From contig PLGF01000083.1 of the NCBI GenBank assembly GCA_003138485.1, positions 4,577 through 68,576 of the forward strand: a stretch of DNA of 64,000 nt, read 5' to 3'. Source of the stretch: Verrucomicrobiales bacterium (GTDB taxonomy: Bacteria > Verrucomicrobiota > Verrucomicrobiia > Limisphaerales > Palsa-1400). Position 1 is the first letter of the stretch, and each line of letters opens with the position of its first letter. The position numbers and the translations under genes were made by a program. The notes below the pieces were generated by a model. That model did no database searches, was not told the origin of the DNA, and worked only from the letters and a program-made list of their open reading frames with translations. This document shows, in pieces, positions 25,502-34,114 of the stretch.

Positions 25502-28050
25502 AAAGCGTCGCTTTGCGCGGCGGTTCCAATGGCAGGGGACATCAAGGTTCTGTTGGCGCTGTTTTCCCAAGTGATATTCCCAGCCTGGTCAATCTTGACG
25601 TACTTGTATTGAAACATCGTGGACGCCGGCAGGGATACCGTGAGCGACCACGTTGGGTAAGGAACAGGCGACATTTTGACCCCGGATTGCGGATTCCACG
25701 CTCCCAAGAGCGGATGGTTGCCGACCAGATAAACATTCTGACCCCAGATGGTTGGAGCGTTGACGTTGAAATTGACGGTTACCTGCGGTTGATCGGACGC
25801 ATAGCGATGGACAACAACGGACGGGGCGTCATTGCTGCCGTTCTTGATCGCGGCCAGGAGATTGATGTATTCGCCCATGGCCCAGCTCAAGGGCCGCATC
25901 GAGCCGGTGGCCGTGCCAGGGACATCGTTGGCGGGGGTGTCGATTTCCCACCCGGTGATGTTCGTGCTGACATTCCAGACCTGCTCGGGAATAAATCCGG
26001 CCTGAGAGGAGAACTGCTTGAGCGTGGCGAGATAGGGTTGGCCGTCGGCGCCGTTGCCGGACTGGGATATTTGGTAAATGCCGCGTTCAGCGGTGAAGAT
26101 TGGCCAGAGGCGCCCTCGTCCGGAGCCGTTGTAAGGGGTTCCGTCATTGTTCTCCCCGTAGCCGTCGTAGTTGTAACGGAACCATGCGTCGCCTTTGCCC
26201 GGTATGGTCTGCTTGATGAGGCTGTCGTATTTGGGAAGGGTCTCCAGAATGGTCCAATTGTTGGGGCTCATGTCGCCGAGGCGCACCAATTCGAGGAAGC
26301 CTCCGTCCACAACGGCGCGCTGATCATGTGCTCCAGCCCCGTTGCCAAAGGTCAGTTGGATATTGTTATATGGGTCCTCATTGTCATCAATGCGGATGTA
26401 ATAGCAGCCATCGCCGTAAAGCCCGTTGGTGGTGAAGGTCCAGTTGGCGACATTATTTCTCCAGGCGTCGGCGAACTGAAGGTATTTGGCGGCCTCGTTG
26501 GTATCGGAGGCGCGCGCGGCAAAATCGGCGGCGCAAACCAGGCCGGCAATTTCCGCCGCGATGGTGGAAGGTGAATAGCCGGCCATCTCCTCCCAACGTT
26601 CCTCCTTCGTCGAAGGTCCGGCGCCGGCGACAAAGTCAGCGGCCAGTTTTATCTTAGGCCATAGGTCGAGCCGATTCAATTTCCAGGCAAGAATGATCGG
26701 CATGGAAGCTTCGTCCATTTGCGTGGCATCCCAATAGGGCGTGCCGGTGTCGAAGCTGTTTTGCGGAAAGCGGCCCGGCGCCGACTCCGGGTTGCTGCCG
26801 CTGACGGTTTGCATCTGGGTGTTAAAAAGGAAGTTGACCGCCATGTTGGCGGAGTTGGTGTCGCCCGCGGCAATCAACGCGCTGGCGAATTTGAAGAGGT
26901 CACGGGCCCAAACGAGGTGATAACCGCCGGTGTCCTGATCGCCGTTGCCGGGCCCCCACGGCACGCCAAGCCCGGCGACCATCGCGCCGTTGGTTTTATC
27001 CTGGGTGGATTTGAGCGTCATGGCGGCGAGGTAATATTGATCGTCGGCCGTTCCGCCCTGGTTGTTCAGTGTTTGGCAATAGGAATTCCATTGCTGGATG
27101 TAGGTCGTTTCGAGCAGGTTCAAGTCGGAGGACAAGGTGGCGCTGGCGTTATCCATGGCCATTTGTTCGTTTGTGCCGAAACCCAGGACAAGGTCGAATG
27201 CAACGCTGGCGCCGCTGTTCGTGCCGAAGTCCAGCCAGCCCATTTGCGCCACGTTTCCGCCGTGGGCGGCGGTGAATTGCCAGTCCATCGTCCTGTCGTC
27301 CGCCCCGCCAAACAGGTCTGTCCAGCCGTCGTTCACTCCGACAAATCCATGCGAGACTTCAACGTTGCTGCCGTTGGTCTTCCACGGGATCGAAACGGCC
27401 AGGGCCGAGGAGGTGCTGTTTGGCTTGGATGCAACCAGCATGATGCGATTCCCATTGGTGAGAGTGCGGGAATTATCGTTGCCCCCCTGGTTTTCGATTC
27501 CGGGGTGATTGAGGACAAAGAGATTGAAGTCCGCGATGCTCTTGCCGCTTTGCAGCGTCTGGAAGACAACTCTTTGCACAACCGTTGGATGCGTCGGGTC
27601 GGTGAAGATCGTCTTGGTGATTCTCCAGGACCCATTGTTGGCGGTGCTCACCGTTTGCCAGGCCAAAGCGCGTGTATCGACCAGACTCACACTTTGCTGA
27701 GTCTGAAGTTTTTCCTCGGCGTCATTAGGCCCCATGGTTTTCGCCGCGTCCTCAACGAGGAATTCCATGTCGATGTTTTGAATGCGGTCGGGGGATGGAT
27801 AAAAGACTTCCGTCAGCATCCCTTGCGCGCCGGTGAAATAGACCGGCGAAGCCGCGCCGGCGGATGTCCCCAGCAAATCCTTGGCTGAAGGCGCCCAGCA
27901 CGAGGGGCTTCCCGGCGGATTAGGAGAGTTGACGGCAAACGATGTGTCCGTTTGGCAGGCAAGACTAATGAGGAGAAGCCATCCGGCTAGGAAAATGCGC
28001 CTGGCTCCAAAAGGCGGCCTGCGACTCATGGCCTGAATCAAGCAGTTCAT
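25492..28050 (-). CDS. Exported glucoamylase, GH15 with C-terminal CBM20-like starch-binding domain
   Basis: This 852-residue protein starts at ATG 28050 (or 28029) with a signal peptide (RRIFLAGWLLLISLACQ). The GH15 alpha/alpha barrel spans about residues 300-720 after an N-terminal beta domain. The general-acid region EERWEEMAGYSPSTIAAEIA is at about 481 and the general-base region FIPEQVWN at about 688. The typical GGYHLVWARD segment precedes them. The last 105 residues carry a CBM20-like beta domain (YLVGNHPLLGAWNPQSGVKM and FQYKYVKID). It would hydrolyse starch or maltodextrin to glucose outside the cell. No transporter gene is adjacent. Confidence 0.93.
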   Translation of the reverse strand: MNCLIQAMSRRPPFGARRIFLAGWLLLISLACQTDTSFAVNSPNPPGSPSCWAPSAKDLLGTSAGAASPVYFTGAQGMLTEVFYPSPDRIQNIDMEFLVEDAAKTMGPNDAEEKLQTQQSVSLVDTRALAWQTVSTANNGSWRITKTIFTDPTHPTVVQRVVFQTLQSGKSIADFNLFVLNHPGIENQGGNDNSRTLTNGNRIMLVASKPNSTSSALAVSIPWKTNGSNVEVSHGFVGVNDGWTDLFGGADDRTMDWQFTAAHGGNVAQMGWLDFGTNSGASVAFDLVLGFGTNEQMAMDNASATLSSDLNLLETTYIQQWNSYCQTLNNQGGTADDQYYLAAMTLKSTQDKTNGAMVAGLGVPWGPGNGDQDTGGYHLVWARDLFKFASALIAAGDTNSANMAVNFLFNTQMQTVSGSNPESAPGRFPQNSFDTGTPYWDATQMDEASMPIILAWKLNRLDLWPKIKLAADFVAGAGPSTKEERWEEMAGYSPSTIAAEIAGLVCAADFAARASDTNEAAKYLQFADAWRNNVANWTFTTNGLYGDGCYYIRIDDNEDPYNNIQLTFGNGAGAHDQRAVVDGGFLELVRLGDMSPNNWTILETLPKYDSLIKQTIPGKGDAWFRYNYDGYGENNDGTPYNGSGRGRLWPIFTAERGIYQISQSGNGADGQPYLATLKQFSSQAGFIPEQVWNVSTNITGWEIDTPANDVPGTATGSMRPLSWAMGEYINLLAAIKNGSNDAPSVVVHRYASDQPQVTVNFNVNAPTIWGQNVYLVGNHPLLGAWNPQSGVKMSPVPYPTWSLTVSLPASTMFQYKYVKIDQAGNITWENSANRTLMSPAIGTAAQSDAFQP

Positions 28051-28232
28051 AACATAAGGCGCCTCTCACGGGAGGCTTTGGGTTCCAGCAAGTGGCTCGA
28101 CACGAACAAGCCCTTTTCACTTCCAGTCCAACTACACTGCCTCTATATATACACACCCCGCATGCAATGTCTATGAAAATCAAATAGATGTATGCGGCTT
28201 GCCAAAAACCAATTTTGCCGGATAATTAACCC

Positions 28233-28442
28233 GTGAGTGCGTTTGAAACCATTGAGCAAATCAAAGAATTGCCCGCCGTCGAACAGGTGCGAGTCGCTCA
28301 GTTTATCGCGGAGAACGGCAGTTCGATGACGTGCCGCCAGTTTTCCGTCAGCACGGAAGGTAACGGTCTGCCCGTCATCCGCGCTCATGGCGGCATCATC
28401 ACCTCGCAACTGGTTCACGAGATCGAAAGCCGGACGCCGTGA
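28233..28442 (+). CDS. VapB-like antitoxin
   Basis: A 69-residue protein starting at GTG 28233. The C-terminal half (EGNGLPVIRAHGGIITSQLV followed by HEIESRTP) matches the toxin-binding tail of VapB-type antitoxins. The N-terminal part (FETIEQIKELPAVEQVRVAQ) is a short helical segment. A VapC/PIN fragment begins 4 nt downstream. Autoregulation would be expected for such a pair, but no palindromic operator was identified upstream. It may now be an orphan because the toxin is truncated. Confidence 0.6.
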   Translation: MSAFETIEQIKELPAVEQVRVAQFIAENGSSMTCRQFSVSTEGNGLPVIRAHGGIITSQLVHEIESRTP

Positions 28443-28446
28443 CCCG

Positions 28447-28575
28447 ATGACAGTGATCACCGACGGCTATCTTGTCGCGCTGGCCCGGCAACATGGGTTC
28501 AGTCTGGCAACTCTCGATCAACCGCTGGCCAAAAGCTTCGCGGATGAAACGGTTCTGGTGGAACTACTGCATTGA
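28447..28575 (+). pseudogene. C-terminal fragment of a VapC (PIN-domain) toxin
   Basis: A 42-residue frame from ATG 28447 reads ITDGYLVALARQHGFSLATL and continues through FADETVLVEL. This is the C-terminal part of a PIN domain, with the acidic residue in TDGYL and the usual LAT(L/F)D segment. A normal VapC is about 130 residues, so the N-terminal catalytic part is missing. It lies directly after the VapB-like gene. The remnant is therefore very unlikely to be an active RNase. Confidence 0.7.
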
Positions 28576-28680
28576 CGTGAATGCGCCTTGGGTAATCAGG
28601 CGATGGCCCAAGGATAATGGAGGCCGGCCCGACCACGTTTGGAGCTTGGAAGAAATCGTGGACCGGCTAAATTAGGTTTT

Positions 28681-28974
28681 GTGAAAGCGCGCATTGCCAG
28701 GATCAGTCTGGCTGTATCAGCCACTCTTTTCTTCATGGGATTCTTTGTGCTTGGGTATTGCCCTGAATGGTACGCCCTGGCGGCTGGATTTGCGGGTCTT
28801 GCGGCGTGGAAAAGCGCGGGGCGAACACGAGCATGGGCAATGATCTGGCTGATCGCGTCCTGAGTCCTTGCGGGATGGAACGCGATTGCTGCGATTCAGG
28901 AACGCCGCCAGTTTATTGAAAAGGTGAAGAGAATTGATCGCATGAGAACACAGGCCACGACTGCGCCCGAATGA
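28681..28974 (+). pseudogene. Small membrane protein gene interrupted by an in-frame TGA
   Basis: From GTG 28681, 60 codons encode two hydrophobic helices (ISLAVSATLFFMGFFVLGYC and WYALAAGFAGLAAW) and enter a third (AMIWLIAS). TGA at 28861-28863 follows. The frame then continues cleanly for 36 codons (VLAGWNAIAAIQERRQFIEK...) to TGA 28972-28974. The downstream part completes the third helix and adds a charged cytoplasmic tail. This points to one gene carrying a TGG-to-TGA nonsense change. No known domain is recognised. Confidence 0.55.
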
Positions 28975-29145
28975 ACTATTGTCACAAGGGATTGGGGGAC
29001 AAGTAAACATTCGACATTCTGATCGTGGAATCGGCGTTTCTTACCCGTGAAATCCGTGGTCAATCTTCGCGGAATCGCGTGATGCTGGCGGAATCAACAA
29101 AAAAATGGGTTGCATTGTCGCATACATCGGCTACATGTACCTGTG

Positions 29146-29475
29146 ATGTTTCTGGCGCCGTTACAACGCCTGGTGAAGAATGCCCGCCGACGGGTGGGGG
29201 CGCTTTGTCTGGGCGTGTTCCTGGCGCTTTACGCCATGGCGGCGGTTCCCGCCCTGCACGCCCTGGCGCATCACGATGCCCGCGACGCGAACCACGAGTG
29301 CGCCGTCACCTTGTTCGCACACGGCCAGGTCCACTCCGCCGACGCGGCGGCTGAACTGCGCCTGCCCGCCCCGCTCATCCTTTCCAGCGACCCCGCACCC
29401 GCGCCCCTTTTTGTCTCCGCCGATATTCGATTGCTTCCCAGCCGCGGTCCGCCTGCGGAACGCCTCTCCCTCTAA
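29146..29475 (+). CDS. Small exported His-containing protein upstream of a TonB receptor
   Basis: From ATG 29146 the product is 109 residues; the TTG further upstream seems less likely. A signal-like helix (GALCLGVFLALYAMAAVPAL) is followed by HALAHHDARDANHECAVTLF, a cluster of four His and one Cys that could bind a metal ion. The C-terminus is Pro/Leu-rich. Its size and position resemble DUF2946-type proteins found next to metal-related receptors, though I cannot verify the family. It probably belongs to the receptor-TonB operon 197 nt downstream and hints at metal uptake. Confidence 0.6.
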   Translation: MFLAPLQRLVKNARRRVGALCLGVFLALYAMAAVPALHALAHHDARDANHECAVTLFAHGQVHSADAAAELRLPAPLILSSDPAPAPLFVSADIRLLPSRGPPAERLSL

Positions 29476-29570
29476 TTGGTTGTTTTTGAAAGTCAGTTGG
29501 CCTGCCGGATGTCGCGGCGTGTGCCTCGCAGCCCGCGCGGGCCGGATTGGAAGTTCCAAAAGTGAATCCC

Positions 29571-29644
29571 CCCTTTCAACCTTGATTTTTGAATCTTCAA
29601 GGACAGAAGGGACGGAATGGACGAAAAGGGAATGCCCTTTCAAC
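29571..29644 (+). repeat. Paired CCCTTTCAAC boxes upstream of the TonB receptor
   Basis: Identical decamers CCCTTTCAAC occur at 29571-29580 and 29635-29644, 64 nt apart, and each is followed by TT-rich DNA and a similar TTGAA word. They sit 28-100 nt upstream of the receptor start at 29672. A regulatory role is only suggested by position. No canonical Fur or Zur box was recognised. Confidence 0.4.
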
Positions 29645-29671
29645 TTTAGCCTTTGAACCTGGACCGCAATT

Positions 29672-31879
29672 ATGAAATCGATAAAGAAAGCAGATCAGAA
29701 GTTTTACCGCCCTGTCAGTTGCCTGGTGATGATGTTCGGAACGCTTGCCTCAGGACCGCTCCTGGGCCAGACGAACACCACCCCCGCCTCCACCAACGTG
29801 ACGACCCTCGATACGGTGACGGTCGTGGGCCGTCTCAATGAGACCCGCATCGAGATTGTCCCCAATCTCGGCGCCAGCGCCTACACCTTCAGCCCCCTGT
29901 CCATCGTCGATATGGCTCAGGGCGACGACGCCACCTTCAATCAAATCATCCTCCGCGCGCCGGGCGCGGCCCAGGATTCCCTCGGACAACTCCACGTCCG
30001 GGGCGAGCACGGCAACTTGCAGTACCGGATCAACGACGTGATCCTGCCGGAAGGGATCACCGGTTTCGGCCAGGAACTGGACCCGCGCTTTGTGCAAAGC
30101 ATGCAATTGATCACCGGCTCGCTCCCGGCCCAGTACGGCTTCCGCACCGCCGGCATCGTCGATATTCAATCCAAGGGCGGCGTCTTCACCAACAGCGGCT
30201 CCGTCGAACTCTACGGCGGGAGCTACGACACCATCCGCCCCAGCTTTGAATACTCCGGCTCCGAAGGCACATGGAGCTATTTCATTGACGGCAGCTACAC
30301 TCACGACGACATCGGTATCGAGAATCCGGCCCCCAGTTCCGTGCCCATTCACGATTTCACCGATCAATATAAGACGTTCCTGTACGCGACCGACCTTATT
30401 GACGCCTCCAGCCGCCTCGTCATCATGGGCAGCGCGTCCTACGCCACCTTTGAAATCCCGATCAACCCCGGCCTCCAGCCCGTTTCCACGCAGGCGAGCG
30501 GCGACCCCTGGGTGGCGGGAAACTTCTCGCCAACCGATCTGAATGACAATCAAACCGAGCAGAATTATTACGGCGTCCTCGCTTATCAAAAATCCGCCGG
30601 CGACCTGAACTATCAAGCTTCGGTCTTCGGCCGCAACAGCGGCGCGCACTACACGCCCGACGCGCTGGAACCGGCGCTCTATTACAATGGCGGCGTGGCG
30701 ACGGACGAGAAACGCGTCCTCACCTCCGGCGGATTGCAAGGCGATGCCAGCTACACCCTCGGCGACAAACACACCTTGCGGGCCGGGATTGAGATGGTGG
30801 AGGAAGCCGTCACGGCGGACGCGACCGCCACGGTGTTTCCGACCAGCGCCGGGAACATCAGCGGCCCGCAGGAAGCCATCGTTCAGAACAACCTGACCCA
30901 CGCCCTCTTCGCCGGCCTGTATTTGCAGGACGAATGGAAGCTTCTGCCCAGCGTCACCCTCAACTACGGCGCCCGCTTCGACGTTTACAATTCCACCGTC
31001 GATGACGAAAACCAGGTCAGCCCTCGCGTCAATATGATTTACAAGCCAACCGACTCCACAACGCTGCACGCCGGCTACGCGCGTTACTTCACGCCTCCGC
31101 CGCTGGAAACCGTGGCGGCGTCCGACATCGCCGCCTTCAACAACACGTCGGCCGCATCGGGCGTCACCACCGCAACGCCTGTGAAGGCCGAGCGGGCCAA
31201 TTATTATGATGCCGGGATCAGCCAGAAAATCCTGCCCGGCCTGCAAGTGGGACTGGACGGCTATTACAAGACCGCCCACAACCAACTGGACGACGGATTC
31301 TTCGGCCAGTCGCTCATAGCTTCCTCGTTCAATTACACCCAAGGGCGCGTGGAGGGCGTGGAACTGACGGCCAATTACGACACTGGCGGCTTCTCCACCT
31401 ACGCCAACCTCGCTCTCTCCAGCGCGGAGGGCAAAGGGGCCGCTTCGGCCCAATTCCTCTGGGGCGACCAGCCAACGGCCAATTACGTCAACCAGCACTG
31501 GATCTATCTCGACCATGACCAGCGCGTCACCGGCTCCTTTGGCGCCGCTTACACCTGGAACGAGGGCAAGCGCCAGAGCACGCGAGTTTATGTTGACGCC
31601 CTTTACGGCAGCGGCCTCCGGCAAAGCGGCCCCGAGAATATCCCCGGCGGCAACGACCCGGTCCCGAACGGATCCAGCGTGGGTCAATACTATTCAATCA
31701 ACCTCGGCGTCGAGCAAAGCTTGAAACTGGGCGGACGCCGGCTCCTGAAAGCCAGGCTGGATGTCGTCAACCTGACGGATAACGTCTATCCCCTGCGCAC
31801 CGGCACGGGCGTCGGCGTCAACGCCGCCCAATATGGCGAGCGGCGGGGCTTTTTTGGCTCGCTCAGCTACACCTTCTAA
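29672..31879 (+). CDS. TonB-dependent outer-membrane receptor
   Basis: The 735-residue protein has an N-terminal export signal (CLVMMFGTLASGPLLG). A plug domain spans about residues 45-165, with TLDTVTVVGRLNETR near the usual TonB-box region and LHVRGEHGNLQYRINDVILP typical of plug domains. A 22-strand-like barrel fills the rest, with alternating aromatic patterns and a C-terminal strand ending LSYTF. It would import a large or scarce ligand through the outer membrane. The operon also encodes TonB, ExbB and two ExbDs. The ligand is unknown; the His/Cys-containing protein upstream suggests a metal chelate. Confidence 0.93.
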   Translation: MKSIKKADQKFYRPVSCLVMMFGTLASGPLLGQTNTTPASTNVTTLDTVTVVGRLNETRIEIVPNLGASAYTFSPLSIVDMAQGDDATFNQIILRAPGAAQDSLGQLHVRGEHGNLQYRINDVILPEGITGFGQELDPRFVQSMQLITGSLPAQYGFRTAGIVDIQSKGGVFTNSGSVELYGGSYDTIRPSFEYSGSEGTWSYFIDGSYTHDDIGIENPAPSSVPIHDFTDQYKTFLYATDLIDASSRLVIMGSASYATFEIPINPGLQPVSTQASGDPWVAGNFSPTDLNDNQTEQNYYGVLAYQKSAGDLNYQASVFGRNSGAHYTPDALEPALYYNGGVATDEKRVLTSGGLQGDASYTLGDKHTLRAGIEMVEEAVTADATATVFPTSAGNISGPQEAIVQNNLTHALFAGLYLQDEWKLLPSVTLNYGARFDVYNSTVDDENQVSPRVNMIYKPTDSTTLHAGYARYFTPPPLETVAASDIAAFNNTSAASGVTTATPVKAERANYYDAGISQKILPGLQVGLDGYYKTAHNQLDDGFFGQSLIASSFNYTQGRVEGVELTANYDTGGFSTYANLALSSAEGKGAASAQFLWGDQPTANYVNQHWIYLDHDQRVTGSFGAAYTWNEGKRQSTRVYVDALYGSGLRQSGPENIPGGNDPVPNGSSVGQYYSINLGVEQSLKLGGRRLLKARLDVVNLTDNVYPLRTGTGVGVNAAQYGERRGFFGSLSYTF

Positions 31880-31916
31880 ACGTTGACGCGATGGATCAAA
31901 TGCGAAAAACTTACCC

Positions 31917-32612
31917 ATGGCTGTTGCTGCCTACCAATTAAAGTCCGAGCTGGCGCGCTTCTGCCTTCCCGCGCCCGAGCGCGACTCGTATCGGCGGCTG
32001 GCCTGGGTCAATTCGCTGTGCCTCATGTTCCTGCTCATCGGCGTCTTTGGCGCGCAGAACAAACTGCCGGTCCCAAAACACGCCGCCCCGCTCGAACAGC
32101 CCGTCCCTGTCGTTATCGAACCGCTGCCGGCGACACCCCCGCCGACGGAGTCAAAGACAGCCGAGCGCCAGGATGAGGACCAAAAGCCCAAGGCTCAAAG
32201 CATTGTGGCCGTCACCCTCAATTCGCCCGCCATCAACTTCTCGGTGCCGACCATCGGCAACCTGATCGTGCCAGTGTCCGCCGCGCCCGCCCCGCCTGGG
32301 GAATCCATGGCCCAAACCGCCCCAGCCCCGCAAGCCCCGCTGACCATTGGCAGCACAGGCAAGGGCGGCGACCGCCCGGAACCGCCCTATCCGCCAATGG
32401 CGTTGCAAATGCAAAAGCAAGGCACGGTGGTTCTCCTTTTCACTGTCGATGACGTGGGGGCCGTCGTTTCGGCTTCGATCAAGGAGTCCTCCGGTTCGCC
32501 GCTCCTGGACCAGAGCGCACTGGACTGCGTCAAGCGCAGATGGATTCAACCGCCCATCAACGGCGGACATCTTTTTCAAGTTTCGATTTCTTTTAAGTTA
32601 CAGATCGATTAG
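31917..32612 (+). CDS. tonB: TonB energy transducer
   Basis: This 231-residue protein starts at ATG 31917. A single membrane helix lies at about residues 28-45, followed by a Pro-rich periplasmic spacer. Residues 155-231 are a TonB C-terminal domain (GTVVLLFTVDDVGAVVSASI, then SGSPLLDQSALDCVKRRWIQ). It links the proton-motive force captured by ExbB/ExbD to the receptor. It lies 37 nt after the receptor gene and 13 nt before exbB, so an operon is nearly certain. The C-terminal domain has the usual P-P-Y-P-P lead-in (EPPYPPMA). Confidence 0.92.
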   Translation: MAVAAYQLKSELARFCLPAPERDSYRRLAWVNSLCLMFLLIGVFGAQNKLPVPKHAAPLEQPVPVVIEPLPATPPPTESKTAERQDEDQKPKAQSIVAVTLNSPAINFSVPTIGNLIVPVSAAPAPPGESMAQTAPAPQAPLTIGSTGKGGDRPEPPYPPMALQMQKQGTVVLLFTVDDVGAVVSASIKESSGSPLLDQSALDCVKRRWIQPPINGGHLFQVSISFKLQID

Positions 32613-32625
32613 CAACTAAACTTTT

Positions 32626-33264
32626 ATGATGGCAAACATTGTAGTTCAATTCCTTCTCCAAGGCGGGCCGGTGATGGGGCCGATCCTAATCAGCGCGCTG
32701 GTGGCGGTGGCCGTCGTCGGCGAGCGCTCTTTTTGGTGGTTCCGTGAAAGCCGCCGGCGCGACCCGAAGAAGCTCGAACAAATCCTGGCCGCCCTGGAAA
32801 ACCAGGACATTCCCGCGGCCGTGAAAATCGCCGAAGGCTCGGAGGACCCGGTCATCCGAATGATTTACAGTGGATTGGTTCACGCCCATTCCTCGATGCA
32901 AGGGGCATTGCAACTGGCCGCGGGGATCGAATTGGAACGGGCCGGGCGCTTCCTCACGGTCATGGACACCCTGGTGACGCTGGCGCCCCTGCTCGGCCTG
33001 CTCGGCACCGTGACCGGCCTGATGAGCGCCTTTCTGAGCGTGGGCAATTCCGAGGTGGTCGTCTCGAAGGTGACCGGCGGCATCGGCGTGGCCTTGATCG
33101 CCACCGCCTGCGGTCTGGGCATCGCCATCTTTGCCCTCATCCCTTTCAATTATTTCTCCGCCCGCGTGACCCGGCTCCAGTTTGAGCTGGAAACCGCCGC
33201 CAGCAATGTCGAAGTCATGGTCCAGGCTTCCAAAGTGAAAGAGCCCTCGCAGGCGCCCCGGTGA
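32626..33264 (+). CDS. exbB: ExbB/TolQ/MotA-type proton channel protein
   Basis: A 212-residue inner-membrane protein with three hydrophobic segments at about 13-30, 115-140 and 150-175. The conserved MotA/TolQ/ExbB segment (LAPLLGLLGTVTGLMSAF and GIGVALIATACGLGIAIFAL) is clear. ATG 32629 is an alternative start one codon later. It forms the stator complex with the two downstream ExbD proteins and energises TonB. Its stop overlaps the next start (GTGA at 33261). Confidence 0.94.
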   Translation: MMANIVVQFLLQGGPVMGPILISALVAVAVVGERSFWWFRESRRRDPKKLEQILAALENQDIPAAVKIAEGSEDPVIRMIYSGLVHAHSSMQGALQLAAGIELERAGRFLTVMDTLVTLAPLLGLLGTVTGLMSAFLSVGNSEVVVSKVTGGIGVALIATACGLGIAIFALIPFNYFSARVTRLQFELETAASNVEVMVQASKVKEPSQAPR

Positions 33265-33686
33265 AATTCCCCTCGCCAGTCCCGCGCCGGCATTCGCGCA
33301 TCGAGATCATCCCGCTGATCGACATCATGTTCTTTCTGCTCGCCGCCTTCATGATGGTCAGCCTCCAAATGGACCGCGCCCTGAACACCAAGGTCGATCT
33401 CCCCTTCGCCACCCGGGCCGCCGCCGATTTCAAGCCGGACATGATCAATATCGCGGTGGACCGGGCGGGCCTAGTTTGGCTGGAAAAGACCAACGTGACC
33501 CTGCCGGAGTTGTGCGCCGCCCTCAGCAACCGTTTCCATATCAACACGAATTTGCCCGTCTATATCGCCGGCGACGCCGCCACGCCGCATGGCGACATGG
33601 TCGATGTCTATGAGGCCGTGCGGCGTGTGGGCGTGCAGAAAGTGGCGTTCATGACGGACCCAAGCCACCGCCAAGCCAGCCGATGA
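33261..33686 (+). CDS. exbD: ExbD/TolR biopolymer transport protein, first copy
   Basis: This 141-residue protein has a GTG start overlapping the exbB stop. The ExbD signature PLIDIMFFLLAAFMMVSLQM (about residues 17-36) contains the proton-relay Asp in LIDIMFF. A periplasmic domain of about 90 residues follows. It couples proton flow to TonB. Its stop overlaps the start of a second, related ExbD, so translation is coupled. Tandem exbD genes are known in other bacteria, such as Bacteroidota. Confidence 0.94.
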   Translation: MKFPSPVPRRHSRIEIIPLIDIMFFLLAAFMMVSLQMDRALNTKVDLPFATRAAADFKPDMINIAVDRAGLVWLEKTNVTLPELCAALSNRFHINTNLPVYIAGDAATPHGDMVDVYEAVRRVGVQKVAFMTDPSHRQASR

Positions 33687-34114
33687 AAATTCACTCTCCC
33701 ATCGTTCGCAGGCGCGGCCGGCTGGAAATCATCCCGCTGATCGACATCATGTTTTTCCTTCTGGCCTCCTTCATGATGGTCAGCCTTCAAATGCAGAAGG
33801 TCCGCACGCTCCACGCCAGCCTCCCCACCGCCACTCTGGCCGCTTCCACCGTCAAGCCCGACATGATCAAACTCAAGGTCAATCGAGATGGCGCGGTGTC
33901 GGTGGACGACAGCCTGCTGACCTTTCCGCAGCTCTACACGCTGCTGACCAACCGGCATCACGCCAACACCAACGTCCCGGTCTATCTGAGCGGCAGCCGT
34001 GACGCCACGCACGGGGAAATGATTTACGTCCTGGACATGGTCAAACGCGCCGGAATCGACCGCGTGGCCTTCTCCGTGAAGGCCGACCCAACCTCCGCCC
34101 CCGGCCAACAATGA
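33683..34114 (+). CDS. exbD: ExbD/TolR biopolymer transport protein, second copy
   Basis: A 143-residue protein translated from ATG 33683, overlapping the previous stop as ATGA. The signature EIIPLIDIMFFLLASFMMVS is nearly the same as in the first copy, including the proton-relay Asp. The periplasmic halves diverge more. A heterodimer of two different ExbDs is possible. The next gene overlaps its end by 4 nt. Confidence 0.93.
   Translation: MKIHSPIVRRRGRLEIIPLIDIMFFLLASFMMVSLQMQKVRTLHASLPTATLAASTVKPDMIKLKVNRDGAVSVDDSLLTFPQLYTLLTNRHHANTNVPVYLSGSRDATHGEMIYVLDMVKRAGIDRVAFSVKADPTSAPGQQ

Noticed and set aside
29750..31687. A 645-codon minus-strand frame opposite the TonB receptor
   Set aside because: Composition (Val/Gly/Arg-rich, no structured motifs) fits an antisense shadow of the receptor gene, whose plug and barrel features are clear.
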